The notes below the pieces were generated by a model. The model did no database searches and was not told where the DNA came from. It saw only the letters and a program-made list of their open reading frames with translations. Below, piece by piece: positions 1-8,901 of a stretch of 57,069 nucleotides of DNA (within the stretch, counting starts at the first letter, position 1; the number at the start of each line of letters is the position of its first letter). A program made the position numbers and the translations under genes. This stretch comes from DATFEN01 sp035691285 (lineage in GTDB: Bacteria; Acidobacteriota; Vicinamibacteria; Fen-336): the NCBI GenBank assembly GCA_035691285.1, contig DASSJI010000171.1:1-57069 (forward strand), given 5' to 3'.

Positions 1-756
1 AGGCCACCCGGGCCGACCCCGACGGGACCCGCAGCTCCCGTGCTCGTCCTCGAGCGGGTCACCGGCGGGGGCATGGCCGCCCCGCCGCTGCGAACCGGGC
101 AGGGGTTGCCGATCGGGTCCTGGCTCGAGACGGCGGAGAACGGCCGGGCTGCCTGGCGCATGCGAGGCGCTTCCGTACGCCAGGACCGCGGCACGCTCGT
201 CCGGCTGCTGGGTCCGGCCGCGCTCTGGCTGGAGCGGGGAGCGCTCTACGTCGACGGCGCGGGGGGCGCCGCGGCGATCGAGATCCGAACGGCCCAGGGC
301 CGGATCCTCGAGGTGGGAACCCAGTTCGAGGTCCGCGCCTCGACGCCACGGCTCAGCGTCCGCGTCCGCGAGGGCAGCGTCGTGCTCGTGCGCGGCCAGG
401 AGCGACACGAGGTCGCCGCAGGCCGTGGCCTCGAGGCCGACGCCCGCACCGTGGCGCAGCGTGTTGTGGCCTCGCACGGTCCCGGCTGGTCCTGGGTCGA
501 AGAGGTGGCGCCGGAGTTCCCACTCGAAGGCCGCACGCTCCGCTCCTTCCTGGCCTGGACCGCCCGCGAGACCGGGTGGCGGATTCGCTTTGCCCGCTCC
601 GGAGACGCGGAGCGCGCCGCGAGCATCACGCTCCACGGCTCCGGCGCGGGACTCGCGCCGCGGGACGCCCTCGCGACGGTGCTGCCCTCGTGCGGCTTCG
701 TGTGGCGGCGCGAGGGAGGCACGGTCTGGATCGAGCCGGCCGGAGAGGCGCGTTGA
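1..756 (+). CDS. FecR-like protein with C-terminal STN-like domain (5' partial)
   Basis: The frame is open from the first base, so the N-terminus lies outside the window; 251 residues are visible. The middle carries a FecR-type beta-rich domain: an LPIGSWLETAENGRAAWRM stretch, then RILEVGTQFEV and VRVREGSVVLVRG, the usual GTxFxV and VxVxxGxVxV landmarks. The last 80 or so residues (FPLEGRTLRSFLAWTARETGWRIRF onward, to GGTVWIEP) resemble the short secretin/TonB N-terminal (STN) fold. FecR proteins are classically membrane anti-sigma regulators of ECF sigma factors, with a periplasmic sensory part. Here no TonB receptor is nearby, and the partner downstream is a VWFA protein. The stop overlaps the start of the next gene (TTGA at 753-756), so the two are translationally coupled. 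Any sigma factor would be upstream of the window. Confidence 0.8.
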   Translation, partial: RPPGPTPTGPAAPVLVLERVTGGGMAAPPLRTGQGLPIGSWLETAENGRAAWRMRGASVRQDRGTLVRLLGPAALWLERGALYVDGAGGAAAIEIRTAQGRILEVGTQFEVRASTPRLSVRVREGSVVLVRGQERHEVAAGRGLEADARTVAQRVVASHGPGWSWVEEVAPEFPLEGRTLRSFLAWTARETGWRIRFARSGDAERAASITLHGSGAGLAPRDALATVLPSCGFVWRREGGTVWIEPAGEAR

Positions 757-3098
757 GCAGGACCTTGGGCGGCCTGCTGTGCCTGGCTCTGGCCGCGAGC
801 CCGACGTCACAGATCGTCGTCGGACAACCCCTGGGGGAGGCCCTGAACCTGCTCGAGGCCCGAGGGCTCTCGCTCATCTACAGCAGCGAGGTCGTGCCCC
901 CCGGACTGCGGGTCGTGCACGCGCCCCATGCGGCCTCTGCACGCGAGGTGCTGGAGCAGCTCCTCGCTCCGCACTCCCTCGGCGTGCGCGAGGGACCCGG
1001 CGGGCGCCTGCTGATCGTCGCGCTGCCGCGCGCGGCCCTCCCGGGCCCCGTCGAGCAGGCCCCGCCGAGCTTCCCCGCAGGCGTGGAGCTCGTGACCGTG
1101 GACGCCGTGGTTCTCGATTCGAAGGGCGAGCCGTTCCTCGGCCTGCGGCCGGAAGACTTCACGGTGCGCGAGGACGGTGTGCCGCAGCGGATCACGAGCT
1201 TCGAGGCCGTCGCGACGCCGCAGCCGGCCGCTCCCCGGGCTGCACGCCGGCTTCGGGCCTCGTCCAACGAGTCCGGGGGCGACCTTGCGCGGCGCTTCGT
1301 GGTCGTCTTCGACGAAGTCCACATGAGCCCGCTCCAGGCCGAGCGCGCCAAGGAGACGCTCGCGGCGTTCCTGCGCAAGGGCCTCGTCGAGGGGGACAAG
1401 GTCACGATCGCCCCGACCGGCGGCAGCGGCTGGTGGAACGGAACGATGACGGCAGACGGGCGCGACCTGGCGGCGTTCGTGAGGCACCTGAAAGGCTTGC
1501 GCCCCGCCGAGACCTCGACCTGCGCGCTCGGCGAGTACGACGCCTGGCTGGTCCACCGCCAGCGCGACCGGACCGCCGAGAGCCGCCTGCTGCGCTGGCT
1601 CAACGAATGCAATCCGACGCTCGACCCGCCGGTCTCGCAGGGTGAGGTGATCACCGCCGACGGCCGCATCCGACCCGAGAGCCTGCGCGAGGCCCGGGAG
1701 CGCCGCGCCCAGCTCGACGTCGCCCCCGGGCGCGGCCAGCTCGGCGCCGCGGCGGCGAGCGTCTACGAGCGCGCCGACGCCCGGCGGCGCCGCACGCTGG
1801 AGAGCTTGACGCGAGTGCTGGAGGGCCTCGTGCCCGTGCGGGGGCGCAAGGTCGTGCTGCTCGTCTCCGAGGGCTTCGTCGACGAGCCGGGCCTCGCCGA
1901 GGCGCGGGCCGTGGCGCGGGCCTCGCTGAGGGCGAGCGCCGCGGTGTTCTTCCTCGACGCGCGCGGCAGCGTGAGCCCGGTCGCGCACGCGGCGGCGGAC
2001 GCCGCCTTCCTGCCCGAGGGTCGTGACGTGACGGGGTTCCTGGACCAGCAGGACCATCTGGACGATGGCGCCGAGTCGATCGCCCTCCAGACGGGCGGGG
2101 CGGCGCTGCGGGGCGACCTGTCGGAATCGTGGGCGCGGGTTGCGGCCGAGTCGCGCGCCTACTACCTGCTCGGGTACCACTCGACCAACGCCAGCCGCGA
2201 CGGACGCCTTCGCAAGCTCGACATCGAGGTGGCGCGGCCCGGCGCGCGCGTGCGCGCCCGTCCCGGCTACTACGCGTCCGCGGAAGGCGAGGCGGAAGGG
2301 GCCGACGACGCGCTCCGCGGCGCGCTCGACCTGGCTGCCTCCGGCGGCGCCATGCCGTTGCGCCTGGCCGCCTTCGTGATGGCTCCGTCGGACCAGTCCC
2401 GGACGCGGGCGCTGCTCGTCGCCGAGGCCGGGACCCGCGGGCTCGGGCTGCGCGAGAGCGAGGGCCGACTGGCGGGCCAGCTCGACGTGCTCGCCGTGGT
2501 CGTGTCGCGCGAGACCGGCGCCGTGACGCCCCTGTCGCAGCGCGTCGAGGTGAACCTGCCGGCCGGCGAGCCCGTGCCCGGATGGCTCGCCGTCCCGCGC
2601 GAGCTGGAGCTTCAGCCGGGCACGTACCAGGCGCGCCTGGTCGTGCGCGCTTCCAACGGACGCGTCGCCGCGGTCGAGCACGAATTCGCCGTGCCGCCCT
2701 CCGGACTGCGGATCTCCACTCCGGTGTTGAACAGCGCGCTGGACGGGAACGGGCGCCCGCTCCCGACCGCGCGCACGCGGTTCGCCGCCCAGGGGCAGCT
2801 TCATTGCCGGTTCGAGGTCCACGGATCGACGCGCGATCCGCGCTCCGGCACGCCGCGCGTCAGCGCTCGCCACGTGCTGCACCGGAGCGATGGCAGCGTT
2901 GTGTCGGAGAGCGGCTTCAGCCCGCTCGCGGTGGAGGTGGACGGGACGCCGGCGCGGGTGCTGACGCTCTCCCTCGAGGACGCGGCGCCCGGCCGCTACG
3001 ACCTCACGCTGGAAGCCCGCGACGACGTGAGCGGGCAGACGAGGAGCGTGCGGGAGCCCTACGTCATCGAGGAGAAGGAGAAGGGAGCTGCGCCGTGA
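753..3098 (+). CDS. STN and VWFA-related domain protein, exported
   Basis: A 781-residue exported protein. I chose the TTG at 753, which overlaps the FecR stop and gives a signal peptide (SRTLGGLLCLALAASP). Residues about 20-90 form an STN-type domain (VGQPLGEALNLLEARGLSLI). Residues about 110-500 match the VWFA-related family common in Acidobacteriota: VELVTVDAVVLDSKGEPF, then LRPEDFTVREDGVPQRI, then FVVVFDEVHMSP in place of a classical MIDAS motif, and YYLLGYHSTN near the end of the domain. The remaining 280 residues look like beta-sandwich modules. The family's biochemical role is unknown; a periplasmic or surface protein-protein interaction role is inference. An open frame continues upstream of 753, but it runs through the FecR gene and lacks a signal peptide. 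Confidence 0.85.
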   Translation: MSRTLGGLLCLALAASPTSQIVVGQPLGEALNLLEARGLSLIYSSEVVPPGLRVVHAPHAASAREVLEQLLAPHSLGVREGPGGRLLIVALPRAALPGPVEQAPPSFPAGVELVTVDAVVLDSKGEPFLGLRPEDFTVREDGVPQRITSFEAVATPQPAAPRAARRLRASSNESGGDLARRFVVVFDEVHMSPLQAERAKETLAAFLRKGLVEGDKVTIAPTGGSGWWNGTMTADGRDLAAFVRHLKGLRPAETSTCALGEYDAWLVHRQRDRTAESRLLRWLNECNPTLDPPVSQGEVITADGRIRPESLREARERRAQLDVAPGRGQLGAAAASVYERADARRRRTLESLTRVLEGLVPVRGRKVVLLVSEGFVDEPGLAEARAVARASLRASAAVFFLDARGSVSPVAHAAADAAFLPEGRDVTGFLDQQDHLDDGAESIALQTGGAALRGDLSESWARVAAESRAYYLLGYHSTNASRDGRLRKLDIEVARPGARVRARPGYYASAEGEAEGADDALRGALDLAASGGAMPLRLAAFVMAPSDQSRTRALLVAEAGTRGLGLRESEGRLAGQLDVLAVVVSRETGAVTPLSQRVEVNLPAGEPVPGWLAVPRELELQPGTYQARLVVRASNGRVAAVEHEFAVPPSGLRISTPVLNSALDGNGRPLPTARTRFAAQGQLHCRFEVHGSTRDPRSGTPRVSARHVLHRSDGSVVSESGFSPLAVEVDGTPARVLTLSLEDAAPGRYDLTLEARDDVSGQTRSVREPYVIEEKEKGAAP

Positions 3099-3112
3099 AC
3101 GGGAGGTGTTCC

Positions 3113-4057
3113 ATGGGGCAGGCCTGGGGCAGGATCGTGCTGGCGGCGGGCGCGGGGGTCCTGCCCGCCGCTCTCGCGGGCGCGCCGCTCGTGATCGAGC
3201 ATCAGCCCCTGCGCTGCGTGGTCGCCCACACTCACCCCTGGATCCAGGCGCGCGCGGGAGACGCCGTCGCGGTCCACGCGCGCTTCCGGAGGCTGGATTC
3301 CCGCGAGTGGTACACGGTGCGGTTGACCGAGGACGAGGACGGCTGGGTGGGCGCGCTGCCCAGGCCCCGCGCGTCGCTCGGGGCCTTCGCCTACTACGTC
3401 GAGGCTGCCGACGAGGCCGCCGCGACGGCCAGGACCGCGGAGCACGAGGTGCGGGTCGTGGGCGAGGAGAGCGCCTGCGGGGCCGAGGGCGTGGGCCCCT
3501 CGGTGCCCGAGGCCGAGGTGATCGCCGCGGCGCCCCGCGGGAAGCCCCCGCTGCCCAAGGGCTTCGACGAAGCCGGGCAGGAGCCGGCCGGCGAGAAGGT
3601 GGGCGTGTTCGGCTTCTCGCCTCGCACCTCGGTCCTCGTCGGCCTCGGCGTCAGCGCCGCCGCGTTCGGCGTCGGCCTCGCCGTGGCCAACCAGGAGACG
3701 CCGAGTCCGAACAGCGTCGAGCTGATCTCCAGCAGCCCGCCCCCTGGCAGCACGGTTTCGCTCTCGAGCCTGGCGCTGTCCGTCCGGCTGCGCCTGAGCT
3801 CGAGCCGTGACATCGGTCCAGGCAGCGTCGCGGTGACCCTCCGACCGACCGGATCCCCGGGGAACTGCGTCGATCTGTGGAGCGCTCATCCGGGGTTGAC
3901 CGCCGACCGTCCCCTGGAGGTCCTCCTCGAGCGCGTCCTCTTCGTCCAGTGCGAGCCGCCGTTCGCGACCCAGGAGGCCTGGGTCGAGGTTCGAGGCCCC
4001 GGCGAGAACGTGGTCTTCAGCGACAGCCTCCCGCTGCCCTACTCGTTCGTGCCGTAG
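3113..4057 (+). CDS. Exported protein of unknown function
   Basis: A 314-residue protein I cannot name. The ATG at 3113 has a strong GGGAGG six bases upstream. A GTG at 3095 that overlaps the previous stop (GTGA) is the alternative, adding six residues. An N-terminal signal sequence (RIVLAAGAGVLPAALAGA) is followed by a small beta-rich segment (residues about 20-120, HTHPWIQARAGDAVAVHARF through FAYYVEAADEAAATA) that looks like an Ig-like or carbohydrate-binding fold. A hydrophobic segment (TSVLVGLGVSAAAFGVGLAV, about 175-195) may be one membrane helix, followed by a second beta-rich part. It is third in the FecR-VWFA operon, so it probably acts with them at the envelope. Its end overlaps the convergent DedA gene by 19 bases. 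Confidence 0.7.
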   Translation: MGQAWGRIVLAAGAGVLPAALAGAPLVIEHQPLRCVVAHTHPWIQARAGDAVAVHARFRRLDSREWYTVRLTEDEDGWVGALPRPRASLGAFAYYVEAADEAAATARTAEHEVRVVGEESACGAEGVGPSVPEAEVIAAAPRGKPPLPKGFDEAGQEPAGEKVGVFGFSPRTSVLVGLGVSAAAFGVGLAVANQETPSPNSVELISSSPPPGSTVSLSSLALSVRLRLSSSRDIGPGSVAVTLRPTGSPGNCVDLWSAHPGLTADRPLEVLLERVLFVQCEPPFATQEAWVEVRGPGENVVFSDSLPLPYSFVP

Positions 4058-4668
4058 GGCCCGCCGGCCCGCCGCGTCCGGCGCCGCAGCCAGACGACGA
4101 ACGCCACCACGAACACCGCGCCGACGACCGCCAGGGCGCGGTTCACGTCCTCGACGAGGGTCTTCACCGCGCCCCAGTTCTCGCCGAGAGCCGTGCCCAC
4201 TCCGATGAGGAAGGCGTACCAGAGCGCGGACGCGAGGCCTGCGGGAGCGAGCGCAGCGAGCGGCGCGACGCCGGCCAGCCCCGCGAACGGCAGCACCGCC
4301 GCGCGGACGCCGGGGAGGAAGCGCGTCAGGAAGATGCCCAGCGTGCCGTGCTTGCGGTAGGCCTCCTCGATGGCGGCCATCGCCTCCGGAGGAACGAGGC
4401 GCCGCCCGGGGCCCTCCCGAAACGCTCCGCCGTGGCGTCGCGCGAAGGCGTAGACGCCGGCCGACGATGCCATGTTCGCGAGCCAGCAGAGCAGCCCGAG
4501 GAGCGGGGCCTGGATCTCGCCGCGATGCGCCAGGAAGGCTCCGAGGGCCACGGCGACGTCGGCGGGCAGCGGGGGGAACACGTTCTCGAGGGCCGACAGC
4601 AGCATCAGCGCGAGATACGTCGGCACGGTGGGGAGCGCGGCCAGCGCGTCGAGCAGGCGGTCAGCCAA
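4039..4668 (-). CDS. DedA family membrane protein
   Basis: A 209-residue polytopic inner-membrane protein of the DedA/SNARE-associated (VTT) family. The family signatures are present: ENVFPPLPADVAVALGAFLA near the N-terminus (the conserved E and the PP-P-D pattern) and FLTRFLPGVRAAVLPFAGLAGV in the middle (the F-x-R-F-x-P-G-x-R motif). Four to six hydrophobic stretches are visible and the C-terminus is a basic tail (RRRTRRAGG). Members of this family are implicated in lipid-carrier recycling or transbilayer lipid scrambling and in proton-motive-force homeostasis. The start overlaps the end of the FAD/Fe-S oxidoreductase gene by eight bases, so the two are probably cotranscribed with the lipoprotein gene upstream. 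Confidence 0.88.
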   Translation of the reverse strand: MADRLLDALAALPTVPTYLALMLLSALENVFPPLPADVAVALGAFLAHRGEIQAPLLGLLCWLANMASSAGVYAFARRHGGAFREGPGRRLVPPEAMAAIEEAYRKHGTLGIFLTRFLPGVRAAVLPFAGLAGVAPLAALAPAGLASALWYAFLIGVGTALGENWGAVKTLVEDVNRALAVVGAVFVVAFVVWLRRRTRRAGGPYGTNE

Positions 4669-7333
4669 GCAGGCTCTCTCGGACGAGGTGGACGAGCGAG
4701 ACGTAGAGGCGCCCCGTCGCCCGGCTCAAGCCGATCTCACAGGTCCGCGTGGTCGAGCAGTGATGGGCGGCTTCGACGGCCCCGACCTCAAGAGCCTCGG
4801 CGCGCGTGGCCGAGGCGGTCAGCTCGGGCACGAGGAAGCCCCGGTCGCCCGCGAAGCCGCAGCACTCGGCCGAGGTCGGCAGCGCCGTCTCCTCGCAGTG
4901 GGCGCGCGCGACGCGCAGCAGGTCGGGCAGGCCCCCGGCCTTCACGAGCGAGCACGCCGGGTGAAGCACGACCTTGCCGGGCAGTCGGCGCGGCGTCACC
5001 CGCGACAGGCCTTCGCGGGCCCAGAAGACCGGGAAGTCGAGGATGCCGAGGGTCCCGGCGCAGGGCGACGCGTCGGTCACGACCGGCGCGCCGTGGCCGA
5101 TCTCGGACAGCGCCTTCCGCGAGCGCTCCCGCGCCCTCTCGGCCGCCTGCGGGTAGCCCTTGCTGGAGAAGGCGAGACCGCAGCACAGGCCGTCGATTCC
5201 GTCAGGGTAGACCGCGTCGAAGCCCGCCTTGACCAGCACGTCGAGCATGGCCTTCGCGCGCGAGACGACGCCGGGCTCCTCGCCCACGATGCGCGTGAGA
5301 CAGCTCGGAAAGTACACGACGCGCGGCCAGCCGGGGCGCGGCCGGACCGCCGGCAGGCGCCCGGCCGGCATCGGCAGCCCGAGGCGGACGAGTCGCCCGG
5401 CGCGCAGGCCGAGCCGCGCCAGGCAGGCCGCGAGGCCGAACTCGTCCGCGACGCGGCCCGCGAGCCAGTGCGCGGCGGGAGGATGGCGCGCCGCCTTGAG
5501 CTCCTTCACCAGCGCGCCCGCGTCGATCTTCACCGGGCACGACGTCTCGCACATCCCGTCGCCGGCGCAGGTGTCGATGCCGTCGTAGGCGAACTCGCGC
5601 TCGAGGGCCTCACGCAGCGCGCGTCCCGCGCCGCTCAGCTCGCGAACGACGGCGATGCGTTGTCGCGGCGTCAGGGTCAGATCGCGCGAGGGACAGCGCG
5701 CCTCGCAGAAGCCACACTCGATGCACTTGTCCGCGAGGGGCGAGATCTCGGGCATCGCCTTCAGGCTCTTGAGGTGGATCTCGGGGTCGCGGTTCAGGAC
5801 GATCCCCGGATTGAGGATGCCGTCCGGATCCAGCAGGCGCTTCACGCGCCACATGGCCTCCCATGCGGCGTCTCCCCATTCGGCGCGCACGAAGGGCGCC
5901 ATGTTCCGCCCGGAGCCGTGCTCGGCCTTGAGGGCGCCGTCGTACTTGCCCGACACCAGGTCCACCAGCGCCTGCATGAAGGCCGCGTAACGCCGGACCG
6001 CCTCCGGGCGCCTCACGTCCTCGGCGAGGTTGAAATGGAGGTTGCCGTCCTTCGCGTGGCCAAAGACCGCCGTCTCGGGAACGCCCTTCCGCGCGAACAG
6101 CTCCTGGAAGTCCGCGATCGCCTCGGCCAGGCGCTCCACCGGAACGGCCACGTCCTCGGTGATGATGGCCGTGCCCGGCGGGCGGAGCGCCCCGGTCGAG
6201 ATGAAGAGCCCCTTGCGCAGCCGCCACAGGCGCTCACGTTCGGCGGGGGCGCGCGTGAACGCCGGGGCAGCGGCGACGTCGAAGCCCCGCAGCACGCCCA
6301 GGGCCCGGGCGACGGCGGCGTCGAGGGCCGCGCCCTCCCCCTCGCGCATCTCGACGAGCAGCGCGGCCGTCTTGCGCTCGATGGGCCGGCCCAGACCCAG
6401 CTCGCCCTGGATGGAGCGGAGCGAGGCCGAGTCGAGGATCTCGAGGGCCGCGGCGCCGGCGGCGGCCAGGGGAGCGACGGCGGCGCCGGCCTCGACCAGC
6501 GCGTCGAACACGACGAGGGCGGTTGCTCGGCACGGCGGGTCGGGAACCGTGCGCAAGGTCGCGTCGGCGATGAAGCCGAGCGTGCCCTCCGAGCCCACCA
6601 TCAGGTGCGCCAGGATGTCGGCCGGCCGGTCGTAGTCGAGGAAGGCGTTCAGGCTGTAGCCCGTCGTGTTCTTGCGGGCGAACTTGCGGCGGATCCGGTC
6701 CGCGAGGGGCGCGTCCCCGCGCGTCTCGTCACGCAGCCGCAGCAGCCCCGCGTGGACGACGGGCGCGGCGGCGCGGAGCTGCGCGTCGGCGTCGGGGCGC
6801 GCCGTGTCCAAACACGTGCCGTCGGCGAGCAGCAGCGTCAGGGCGTCGAGGGTGTGGTAGCTGTTCTGGGCGACGCCGCAGCACATCCCCGAGGAGTTGT
6901 TCGCGAGGATCCCGCCGAGCATGGCGGCGTCGATCGAGGCCGGATCCGGCCCGAGGCGCACGCCCAGCGGCTGGAGCAGGCGGTTCAGGTGGCCGCCGAC
7001 GACCGCGGGCTGCGACCACACGCGCCGGCCGCCGTCGAGGAGGCGGAACGACCTCCAGTGCCGCGTCAGGTCCACGAGGATGTCGTCGGTGACCGCCTGC
7101 CCCGAGAGCGAGGTCCCCGCGGTGCGGAACGTCAGGTGGCGGCGCTCGCGCCGCGCCCACGCGAACAAGGAGCGCACCTCGGCGAGGTCCCGGGGCTGAA
7201 CGACGGCCTGCGGGACGAGCCGGTAGAGGGATGCGTCCCGGGAGCGGACGACGAGATCGATGTCCCGGGAGAGAACGCGCTCCGGCGCGAGCAGGCGGGA
7301 GAGCTCTGCGACGAGCCCGGCCGGCGCGGGCAA
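4661..7333 (-). CDS. FAD-linked oxidase with Fe-S and cysteine-rich domains (D-lactate/glycolate dehydrogenase-like)
   Basis: An 890-residue three-part flavoprotein. Residues about 35-230 form an FAD-binding type 4 (PCMH) domain (TFRTAGTSLSGQAVTDDILV). The linked-oxidase C-terminal domain runs to about 480 (VFGHAKDGNLHFNL). Two ferredoxin-like clusters follow, CIECGFCEARCPS near residue 531 and CAGDGMCETSCPV near 588. The C-terminus has the two CCG-type motifs of heterodisulfide-reductase/GlcF-like domains, GLCCGLAFSSKG and ECCGFAGDRG. This single-chain GlcD-GlcF architecture fits respiratory oxidation of D-lactate or a related 2-hydroxy acid, passing electrons toward quinones. The exact substrate cannot be read from sequence. 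The gene starts two bases after the lipoprotein stop and overlaps dedA. Confidence 0.88.
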   Translation of the reverse strand: MPAPAGLVAELSRLLAPERVLSRDIDLVVRSRDASLYRLVPQAVVQPRDLAEVRSLFAWARRERRHLTFRTAGTSLSGQAVTDDILVDLTRHWRSFRLLDGGRRVWSQPAVVGGHLNRLLQPLGVRLGPDPASIDAAMLGGILANNSSGMCCGVAQNSYHTLDALTLLLADGTCLDTARPDADAQLRAAAPVVHAGLLRLRDETRGDAPLADRIRRKFARKNTTGYSLNAFLDYDRPADILAHLMVGSEGTLGFIADATLRTVPDPPCRATALVVFDALVEAGAAVAPLAAAGAAALEILDSASLRSIQGELGLGRPIERKTAALLVEMREGEGAALDAAVARALGVLRGFDVAAAPAFTRAPAERERLWRLRKGLFISTGALRPPGTAIITEDVAVPVERLAEAIADFQELFARKGVPETAVFGHAKDGNLHFNLAEDVRRPEAVRRYAAFMQALVDLVSGKYDGALKAEHGSGRNMAPFVRAEWGDAAWEAMWRVKRLLDPDGILNPGIVLNRDPEIHLKSLKAMPEISPLADKCIECGFCEARCPSRDLTLTPRQRIAVVRELSGAGRALREALEREFAYDGIDTCAGDGMCETSCPVKIDAGALVKELKAARHPPAAHWLAGRVADEFGLAACLARLGLRAGRLVRLGLPMPAGRLPAVRPRPGWPRVVYFPSCLTRIVGEEPGVVSRAKAMLDVLVKAGFDAVYPDGIDGLCCGLAFSSKGYPQAAERARERSRKALSEIGHGAPVVTDASPCAGTLGILDFPVFWAREGLSRVTPRRLPGKVVLHPACSLVKAGGLPDLLRVARAHCEETALPTSAECCGFAGDRGFLVPELTASATRAEALEVGAVEAAHHCSTTRTCEIGLSRATGRLYVSLVHLVRESLLG

Positions 7334-7335
7334 GC

Positions 7336-7806
7336 CTACTCCGGCAGCACGGGCACGACGATGCGGTATCGCGTCCCGCCGGCGTTCATCACCACCTCCG
7401 CCGTCTTCCTGGCCGTGAGCTGATCGCGCGTGAGGCCGCCAGCGTCGGTGACGAGGACGCGATCATGCGAGAACAGTGTGCCAGCCGAGGTCCAAAGCCG
7501 CACCTCCACCCCCGGGAACGGAGCGCCGCCGCGATACCGCGCGCGCACCAGGATCTGCACGACGCCCCCGCCCGGCGGGAGGTGCGAGGGCTCCGCCCAG
7601 GCCGACACCACGACCTCTTCGGGCGCGCGCCTCACGCTCAGCTCGGGGGCTTCGTCGCTCGTCGCCGGCGTGAGCGGAGCGCTGCGGCGGCTGGGGGCCG
7701 GCGGAGCCGACGAGACGGGCGGGCGCTTCGGCGCGGTCTCGCAGCCCCACGAGAGGCCGACGGCCACGAGCAGCGTCGCGAGCGGAGCGCGGGAGGGCCG
7801 ACGCAT
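7336..7806 (-). CDS. Putative lipoprotein with Ig-like domain
   Basis: A 156-residue protein with a lipoprotein signal peptide (LATLLVAVGLSWGC, cysteine at about residue 22), then a proline/serine-rich linker. Residues about 60-155 resemble a bacterial Ig-like, invasin-type domain: SHLPPGGGVVQILVRARYRG, then FPGVEVRLWTSAGTLF and VTDAGGLTRDQLTA, a pattern typical of Big_1 repeats. It is likely anchored in the outer membrane or facing the periplasm. It is the first gene of the lipoprotein-oxidoreductase-DedA unit and is preceded by a TAGGAT hexamer nine bases before its ATG. No function can be assigned; a link to the downstream oxidoreductase is only positional. Confidence 0.7.
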   Translation of the reverse strand: MRRPSRAPLATLLVAVGLSWGCETAPKRPPVSSAPPAPSRRSAPLTPATSDEAPELSVRRAPEEVVVSAWAEPSHLPPGGGVVQILVRARYRGGAPFPGVEVRLWTSAGTLFSHDRVLVTDAGGLTRDQLTARKTAEVVMNAGGTRYRIVVPVLPE

Positions 7807-7815
7807 GCGACTTCT

Positions 7816-7821
7816 ATCCTA
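7816..7821 (-). promoter_or_regulatory. Candidate -10 element (TAGGAT) of lipoprotein operon
   Basis: Read on the minus strand, TAGGAT lies nine bases before the ATG at 7806. There is no obvious -35 and no Shine-Dalgarno in the short gap. It belongs to the recurring TANNNT set described in the findings. Confidence 0.4.
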
Positions 7822-7864
7822 GCTCGGGCGGAGGGCAGACCCGGCTGGGTCCCACGCGGGTCAG

Positions 7865-8803
7865 CTACGCGTACAGCCGACCGACCCAGGCCTCGTAGCC
7901 GTTCAGGTAGCGCGTGGGGCGGCTCTTCGCGCCGTCGATCGAGCGCTCGCTCGCCTGGCTCCAGCGCGGGTGCGGCACCTTCGGGTTCACGTTGGACTCG
8001 AAGCCGTATTCGGCGGGCTGCAGGTCGTTCCAGAAGGTGCGGGGTCGCGTCTCGACGAGCTCGACGCGGACCACGGATTTCGGGCCCTTGTAGCCGTACT
8101 TCCAGGGCACCACGACGCGGAAGGGCGCGCCGTGCTGCTTGGGCAGCTCGTGGCCATAGATGCCCACCGTCGCGAGGCACAGCTCGCTCATCGCTTCCTC
8201 GAGGCGCAGCCCTTCGTAGTAGGGCCAGGTGTACCAGCTGAACTGCTTCTGACCGGGCGCCTGGTCCTTGTTCAGGAAGGAGACGAAGCGGACATGGCGC
8301 GCCTTGGCGAGGGGCTGGGCCGCTTCGAGGAGCAGCCGCAGCGGGAAGCCGATCCAGGGCACGTCCATGTACCAGGCCTCGACGCAGCGATGGCGGTACA
8401 GCCTCTCCTCGAGGGGGAACTTCAGGAGCTCGTCGATGTCGTACGTCCGCGGCTTCTGGACCAGGCCCGTGATCTCGACCGTCCAGGGGCGGCGCTCGAA
8501 GCGCTCGATGTGGCGCCACACGTCCTTGTCCTGGGTGAACTCGTAGAAGTTGTTGTAGCGGGCGGCCGCGACCGGATCGGTGAGCGCGCCGTCGACCAGG
8601 AACTTCGGGCTGCGCGGCGCGGCGAGCGCCGGCGTGGAGGGATGCGCCGGACCGTCGGCGCGAAGCCTGTTCCCGCAGCCCGCGGCCGCTGCGGCCGCGG
8701 CCCCGGCCAGGGCGCCCAGGAAGCCACGTCGGCCCAGGACCAGCGACTCGGAAGTCGCCTCCCGCCACGGGATCTCCCAACCTCTCGGCCTGCGGATCAG
8801 CAT
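7865..8803 (-). CDS. msrP: MsrP-like periplasmic molybdopterin oxidoreductase
   Basis: A 312-residue member of the sulfite-oxidase-like family to which MsrP (YedY) belongs, the periplasmic molybdoenzyme that reduces methionine sulfoxide in damaged proteins. I chose the ATG at 8803 because it gives the family N-terminus (IRRPRGWEIPWREAT) followed by a Tat-type signal (GRRGFLGALAGAAAAAAAG). The mature part has NNFYEFTQDKDVWRH, the molybdenum-ligating cysteine in RHRCVEAWYMDVPW (about residue 139), and GAPFRVVVPWKYGYKGPKS. An upstream in-frame ATG at 8911 would collide with the divergent DoxX gene. The usual haem membrane partner MsrQ is not next to it, so either it is encoded elsewhere or the electron donor differs. 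Confidence 0.9.
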   Translation of the reverse strand: MLIRRPRGWEIPWREATSESLVLGRRGFLGALAGAAAAAAAGCGNRLRADGPAHPSTPALAAPRSPKFLVDGALTDPVAAARYNNFYEFTQDKDVWRHIERFERRPWTVEITGLVQKPRTYDIDELLKFPLEERLYRHRCVEAWYMDVPWIGFPLRLLLEAAQPLAKARHVRFVSFLNKDQAPGQKQFSWYTWPYYEGLRLEEAMSELCLATVGIYGHELPKQHGAPFRVVVPWKYGYKGPKSVVRVELVETRPRTFWNDLQPAEYGFESNVNPKVPHPRWSQASERSIDGAKSRPTRYLNGYEAWVGRLYA

Positions 8804-8814
8804 GGCTCCGCCTG

Positions 8815-8820
8815 AGTCTA
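8815..8820 (-). promoter_or_regulatory. Candidate -10 element (TAGACT) of msrP
   Basis: On the minus strand TAGACT lies eleven bases before the chosen msrP ATG. A GGAG sits in the gap, but only two bases from the ATG. The transcript leader would be absent or only a few bases. Confidence 0.35.
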
Positions 8821-8901
8821 ACGCTCCCGCCACAGGCGCCATTCCCGGGGAATTTCGGACACAATCCCGGCGATCCAGGCTCACGTTGGAGGGATCGTCG
8901 A

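Noticed and set aside
807..2882. A 691-codon open frame on the minus strand under the VWFA gene
   Set aside because: It is a shadow created by very high GC codon usage. Its translation is R/G/H/A-rich with no domain, and the plus-strand frame has a recognisable family.
4472..7423. A 983-codon plus-strand frame opposite the FAD/Fe-S oxidoreductase
   Set aside because: It is the antisense mirror of a gene with clear FAD and Fe-S motifs; composition only.
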